The notes under the pieces were generated by a model. The model was not told the DNA's origin and ran no database searches. It was given only the letters and a program-made list of their open reading frames with translations. Made by a program: the position numbers and the translations under genes. From Anthoceros angustus (taxonomy: Eukaryota; Streptophyta; Anthocerotopsida; Anthocerotales; Anthocerotaceae), in NCBI GenBank assembly GCA_010909165.1, contig MU008195.1, positions 518,663 through 582,662 of the forward strand: 64,000 bases of DNA, given 5' to 3'. Below are positions 58,900 to 64,000 of this stretch, piece by piece. Position 1 is the stretch's first letter. Each line of letters begins with the position of its first letter.

Positions 58900-61560
58900 A
58901 TCCCCATCCGCCCACCATGGATTTTCCGCCTAATCTCTCGGGCCCTTTTGCGTTGGACTCCTCCTCGGGTCCGGTTCCTCCCTTATCGTGGGATAAGGGA
59001 TTCCTCACCTTCCTCCTCGACGGTCGGACCCGCCCTTAGTTTCCTCCGGTGGGGTTGTCTCTCCACCACCCCAATGCTCCTTAGGGGTATCACGCACCCC
59101 GGCTTTCCATCTCGGCCTCCCCAACTCCCCAACAACGTGCTGCGCCTGCCACCCTAGTCCGCACCACCAGTGTGTTGTCCCCCACGGTAGTCCGCACTCT
59201 GGTAGGGGTCACCCACAGGTAGGGTGACCGCGAGGGCGGGCTCCCCCTTGCCTCCGCGCCGTCCCCGATCCTGGCGCGGCTCCTTCCTCCCGACTCCATT
59301 CCTGAGTCCATTTCACCGATGGCCTCATCAAAATCGGAGGCCTCCGCACTTGCTGCAGCTCCTTCATCATCATCATGAGGACCCAATGTCCTCCTCTGGC
59401 CAACCGTAAGACTTCGTTGTTGGCCTTCAAGATCTGTGGAGGTGAGCCCCAAGTTGTATGATATTGCATTTGGAGATCATCAACTCCGTGGCCACTCTCC
59501 ATCCACACCTACCCTTGTAGGCATCTGAGGTTAATTCTCCCACCTTCACATGGAGGGTTACATTCTCCTCCTCACTTCCTTTAGGTGGCCAATTTTGCTC
59601 AAGGGCATAGTCCGCCCAAAATCGCCGCTTCTCACTACTAAGATTCTGCACCACCTTCTTGTGGCGCTCCTCCCGAGACCTCCTTTGTTCCGCAATTCTG
59701 GGCAAGCCCTCCTTCTCCTTGCCAAGCCTTTCGCGCTCCACTGGTCTTGTGCTTCTCCCGCTCCTCTTCCAAATTGTACCGGGTCCTTCTCAACTCCTCT
59801 CCCATATCCGGATTTTGATAGCTTGAGTAGCCATCACTGCTCATGCCACTTTGAGTTGCTTCCTCCTTCCTAGTGCCTCCTTGCTTTTCCTCTCTTGCCT
59901 AATTGGGCAAAATGCTCTTCCGCCTTTTGCCTCCAAGAATCCTTTTGGGTTGTTGCCGAATGGCTCTTTCTTGACTTGTGACAACTTCCCTCCAGACCTT
60001 CTCCGCGCCATTTCCATGAGGTCGCTACTGGAGCTTCTCCTTTTTCCAATTGCCTTTTCATCGACTCCATGGCTCCAATTGCCACTTAGTCCCCGCCTTT
60101 CTCCGCCATGTCTTGAGATTTCACTTCCTCTTGGCATGCCCACAAGGAGGCTGCTAGGTCCCTAGCCCCTTCAAATCCACACGAGTGCTTCACAAGCTCC
60201 CAGAATTCTCCTAGGGGTCCTAATTCCACCCTCTGCCTTCTTGCCGGAAATTTCCAGCTCTCTGCACTCTCGGGCCACGCGGGCGCTGGTCCCTTCACTC
60301 GCTCCATCCGCCTCCCACCGGCGGAGATGGTGGCCGGCGCCGCGCACCTCGCTTTCTCCTTCCCTTCCCCGCCAGAGTCGCTTGCCCGGGCGCGAGGGTG
60401 CCCGCCTACCGTAGGGTGCTCCCACGTGGTAGTCCGCCTACCTACCATGGTAGTCGACCGCCTACCACGGTAGTGCCCACCCCTTGTAGACCGCCTCACC
60501 GGGTAGTCGGGTGCCTCTCGTAGGCACAAAGGAGATGGTGGGGACTCCCCACTGGGCCGTCACCCTCCCGGTGGTCCTTCTCTCATAGACCACCATTCGG
60601 CCTTCCTCGGCCGCTTCTTGCTCCTCCCTTGCTTGCCCCCGTGGGAAAGGATTCCCACTCCGCAACCTTGTTGCCTCCGATCTTCTCCTTGCTTCTAGCA
60701 TGCTTGTGGAGGTCGACCTCCCACCGTCCGCAATGCAAAAGGCAAAGGCCTTTCCAACCTCGGTGGAGGTGGATGACCTCAAAGGGATGCCATGCATCTT
60801 CAAGCTCCTTGCTTGTGAGGAGTCCCTCGGTTTCCCATAAATGCACCAAATAGGTGCTAAGGTAGTGGCCTTGGCCTTCCTCATCCAAATTTGGCTTGAG
60901 GAGCTTCTCGATGGTGTATGTAGGCCTCATACATGATAGTCCCCAATCCGCTTGGCTCCCATGGAAATCTTCCACAAAATTGGAGGAAGTTGGTGCTGAA
61001 ATAAGAAGTGCGTTGGTAATTTACCAACCCCAGCACAATCTTTGCGAAGAGCCTCCACTTGACTCCTTGATGCTCTCGGTCTTCCACCATTCTTGGCGTG
61101 GGCCTTCACTCCTCCATCCATCATGTCAAGGAACTCTGGGATGTCGAGAGGTGTCCTCTTCCTCCATTCGACCTTTCGAGAGAGCAATTCGAGCTCTCCT
61201 CCTCCGGTCTTCCATACACTGTCGAATGCTCCTTACGGTCCAGGATCCGTCGAGCATTCCTTTCCGTGCGGCAGGCGCCCGATTGATGGAGGTTGATGTA
61301 ACACTCCTCAATCAATTCCAAATTGGTGTAGGCCCATTGGCGGCCATACACCCATCCCAATTGGATGTTCTCCTCCTCCGCCCATAAAATCAACCAAATC
61401 TCGGGGTTGAGCTGCCCGCAAAGCAAGTGAATTGGGGCATCAAGCCCTCCTCGGCGGCGCAGCTCCACCTTCTTCCTTTCCTCCTCGCGAGGAAGAGCCT
61501 TTGCGGCTCCTTCCCTTGCCTTTTCCAGCTCGAGGCATGGCTTCCTTTCCAAGTGCTTAA
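58900..61560 (-). mobile_element. Gag-like region of a gypsy-type element, degraded
   Basis: Minus-strand frames chain from about 61552 down to 59100 with frame changes between them. The first reads APIHLLCGQLNPEIWLILWA and EEENIQLGWVYGRQWAYTNL, then FLDMMDGGVKAHAKNGG. A coiled-coil run reading ELRRTRYNLEEEREKHK and KVVQNLSSEKRRFWADYALE lies near 59640-59800. Position on the minus strand behind an LTR, charged coiled-coil content and absence of enzymes fit gag. I cannot name the family, and part of this may be a second ORF or host-derived sequence. Confidence 0.45.
60396..60515. repeat. Cluster of CTACCACGGTAGT-type palindromic words
   Basis: Variants such as TACCGTAGGG, CACGTGGTAGTCCGCC, TACCATGGTAGTCGACCGCC and TACCACGGTAGTGCCC follow each other at 18-25 base spacing. 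The same word appears singly near 56750, 58785, 59183, 62199 and 62259. Confidence 0.75.
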
Positions 61561-61784
61561 AGGAAGGAATTACTCAATGACTGTGCAAACTTCTCTTCCA
61601 AACACTTCTCCTTGGGGTAGCACACACTTCAGCACACGTTAGCCTCAATCTTTCGCTCCTCCCGTGTCCTTCTTCGGTGGTGCGCCACGATTCGAACGCC
61701 TTCCCGCCTTCAATTTCCACGCTCCGTGTGTTGCTTCCTGCGCTCGCTCCACACTTCCTCTCCGGGCCCGGGCGTGCTTCTCCT

Positions 61785-61955
61785 TCCCTTGCCTTTTCCA
61801 GCTCGAGGCATGGTGGCGCCTTCCTTCCTTCCCTTGCCTTTTCCAGCTCGAGGCATGGTGGCGCCTTCCTTCCCTTGCCTTTTCCAGCTCGAGGCATGGT
61901 GGCGCCTTCCTTCCCTTGCCTTTTCCAGCTCGAGGCATGGTGGCGCCTTCCTTCC
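61785..61955. repeat. 41-bp minisatellite, 4 copies
   Basis: The unit 'ccttcccttgccttttccagctcgaggcatggtggcg' recurs at about 61787, 61835, 61872 and 61913. A fifth, separated copy with a diverged end is at about 61508-61545. On the minus strand it reads APPCLELEKAREGRK, so it lies at the gag start or LTR edge. Confidence 0.9.
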
Positions 61956-62190
61956 ACCCGCTCACGCCCAGCCGCTCTTGAAGGGAGAAGCCAAAGCGCA
62001 CTTTGCCTCCTTTGGATGCCACACGGCACAACCCTAGATTGGTTCATCATTCCAAAATCCTAATTCTATCTAAACTACCTATTTTCCTATCTCTATCCTA
62101 ATTAACCGCTTCTAATTACTATATATATTTATTCCCTATTGGTGAGCATATATAGTGGATATCCCCTCTATTCTAAATTTCCTTTTAGCG
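61956..62190 (-). mobile_element. Gypsy LTR-like sequence, right (minus orientation)
   Basis: 62029-62177 is the reverse complement of 56832-56990 (through 'ctatatatgctcaccaatagggg' and 'ggttaattagga'). It follows the minus-strand pol end, so this copy belongs to an element facing the left one. Confidence 0.65.
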
Positions 62191-64000
62191 AGATTGTCCT
62201 ACCACGGTAGTGCCACCACTGCGTGGTGACCGCTCCTACTCACCTCTGGTGTGGCACACGGTAGTCCGCCACCTACCCTTTGACCGCCTTCGTCTGGGGT
62301 CGTTTCGACCCGTTCTTCTTCCGGGATATCCTCTTCGCCTTCCTAACAATATCCTACAACTCCAGCTTCAAGATTCTCGAAAATTTCTTGGCATGCTCCT
62401 CTTCAATCGTTCTAGCCAAAAAATCAAACTTGTTTGTCTTGGCTCTTTTGGGCTGGTTGCCCAAACTTTCGTTCCACATACTCCCCACCTCATCTGTTTG
62501 CGTCCTCGCAAACAACAGTACCAGGGTGGAGGTACTTCTTGACCTTCCACCCATTGACTCCGGTCGGCACACCCGCCCAAGACCCGAGTTGCAGATCCAT
62601 TCTCGTATCTGCGACCACCTCGTAAGGTCCCATCCATCTTAGCCTAAGCTTCCTGGAAAGTCTAGGTATCGACTATCATATAGAAGAACCAAATCCCGTC
62701 CACGATAGTCTCTGCTTCCTTAACTTCCCATCATGCCGATCTTTTACGAGTTCACGAATCCGGGTTTCTTCTAAAGCATCCTCCCTATGCTCCTCTGCTC
62801 TATGAATGATTCTAGTCTAGCTACGACTATCCTCTACCATCCGTTCATCCTCCATGATCCCGTAGGTAGGTACTTCAAATTCCACGGCATCACGGAGACA
62901 TACCATATGTTAGATAATAAGGGGTCTTCTTGGTGGTTACCTTCTCATGGTCTGTAGGCCCACAATGCCGAATGCAACTTAGCATCCCAATCATACATGT
63001 GTTACCTTGGTGAGGATTGTGCAGCAACCCATTCGTCTTCTCCGTCAATCCATTCGCTTTGGGGTTGTAGGGGTCGTCTTCGATGCCGAATGTTGAAGTA
63101 GGTGGTTAGGGACTCAACGACCGAGTTGAGGAAATGTGTCCCCGTGACCAACTCTAAAGGACATCCATCGTTATGATGTTCTCGAATAAAAATTTGGCCA
63201 CCGCAGCGTCATCCTTCCTCGTTGCTTGCCTCCACCATCTTTGTACAATCCGTAGCCACCAAAATGTCGCTTCCTCGTCCATTGCGTTGGTGGTTTGATT
63301 GGTCCCACAAATCGATTCCCCACTTCTCGAAGGTGCGGTGGTAAGATGTAGGTAAGAGGCCATTGTGTCGACAACGTAGGCCGCCCAACCTCCGACACGC
63401 ATCACACCTCCGAGTGAACTCCCACACATCCTTTTGCATCGTAGCCACCAACCCGCATTCAAAATCTTCTTAACGGTCACTGCACGAATAGTGTCCACGC
63501 CTCCTCCTCAGGCAGTGCAAGCCTCCTTAGCGAGACACCGTTGATCTTCTCGTCCGGCCCAAGCTTGTAAGGGGCGTTATGTGCTTCCCACCTATCCTTA
63601 TCAGAAACTTGATTTGCACAGCTGTGGCTGGTCGGATTCGGCAAAGTCGACCAAATGAACCACACTCGGACCACCCGTCTTATAAACCTCGTGCTAAGGA
63701 TTGGCCTTGATTCGCACTAATGAATGAGCATACTTCCTCCTTAATCTACCTTCCAAGGCGATATACATCTGCCAAAAATTAACCCAGTGCACTTTCAAAC
63801 ATGAAGCGTATACGGTCTGGTTAGGTTCTTTTAGGGTTACTAACCGTCATGTTGCTTTGGAATGTGCGGACGATTAGTGAGCCTATCGAGCAATGAAGAC
63901 ACGAAAGATGCAAGAGACGTTAGAATTGTGCGCCCCTTGAGATCTAGAGGAAAAGTCATGGCCCAAGCTAATGGCAAGTGGCGCTCCGTGTCTCGCTCGC
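62191..64000 (-). mobile_element. Gypsy (Ty3-type) integrase and pol 3' end, degraded
   Basis: Reading leftward on the minus strand: the integrase zinc region with RCDACRR(L)GG near 63400, LPTSYHRTFEKWGIDLW, ILVATDCTKMVEAS, then (in another frame) AKFLFENIITMD, a broken 'YFNIRHRR' and 'HMYDWDAKLHSALWAYR' section near 62950-63110, and a C-terminal 'LRWMGPYEV' type end near 62640. Frame changes and stops are frequent. RNase H/RT would lie beyond the right edge of the window. Integrase inserts the DNA copy into the genome; this copy is inactive as written. Confidence 0.82.

Overview
This is a nuclear window from a land plant. The plant signatures are a CBL-interacting (SnRK3/CIPK-type) kinase with a NAF motif, a TIC22-like plastid import protein, an E-type PLS-class PPR protein, a family GH17 beta-glucanase, a tRNA-Lys with plant-style flanks, a CACTA transposon end, and copia and gypsy elements with plant-type primer-binding sites. 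The style of the PPR protein (repeated 'MYAKCGSI..A..VFD', 'QGLGEMAL' and 'KCGSMEDAQTVFD' modules) and the repeat-rich spacing suggest a fern or other seedless vascular plant. That assignment is inference.

Layout. 1-3.9 kb: duplicated non-coding DNA, a 45-bp tandem repeat, a coding-like fragment and one CACTA terminus. 3.9-5.3 kb: a two-exon GH17 gene on the minus strand whose catalytic nucleophile is replaced. 6.6-9.8 kb: decayed sequence, a truncated TPR-SET gene, an intact tRNA-Lys(CTT) and a PPR pseudogene. 10.2-11.2 kb: three separate short tandem duplications. 11.5-18.9 kb: the gene-rich core, with the CIPK-like kinase (+), the PPR protein (-) and the TIC22-like protein (+). All three are uninterrupted ORFs. 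A small foldback copied from the TIC22-like gene lies about 0.3 kb upstream of it.

19.6-56.5 kb is one large head-to-tail array of a roughly 4.1-kb unit of unknown origin (starts near 19613, 23744, 27844, 31958, 38137 and 42777, plus a last partial unit). Each unit holds its own short tandem repeats and two conserved antisense reading frames. Pieces of one copia (Ty1-type) family are spliced into the later units: leader, gag, integrase, RT and LTR. Nearly every copia/unit junction lies on a word of 8-11 bases that occurs in both parents. A decayed but nearly full-length gag-pol copy lies at 47.1-51.0 kb. This microhomology-stitched mosaic is the most unusual structure in the window.

56.5-64 kb holds gypsy (Ty3-type) sequence. 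A plus-strand 3' end on the left and a minus-strand integrase region on the right face each other across LTR-like inverted repeats, with gag-like antisense sequence between them.

The host genes show no functional grouping. They are ordinary single plant genes surrounded by transposon and satellite DNA. Copies of the array differ mainly by 1-6 base indels, which break most retroelement frames. Some of these may be assembly or basecalling error rather than biology.
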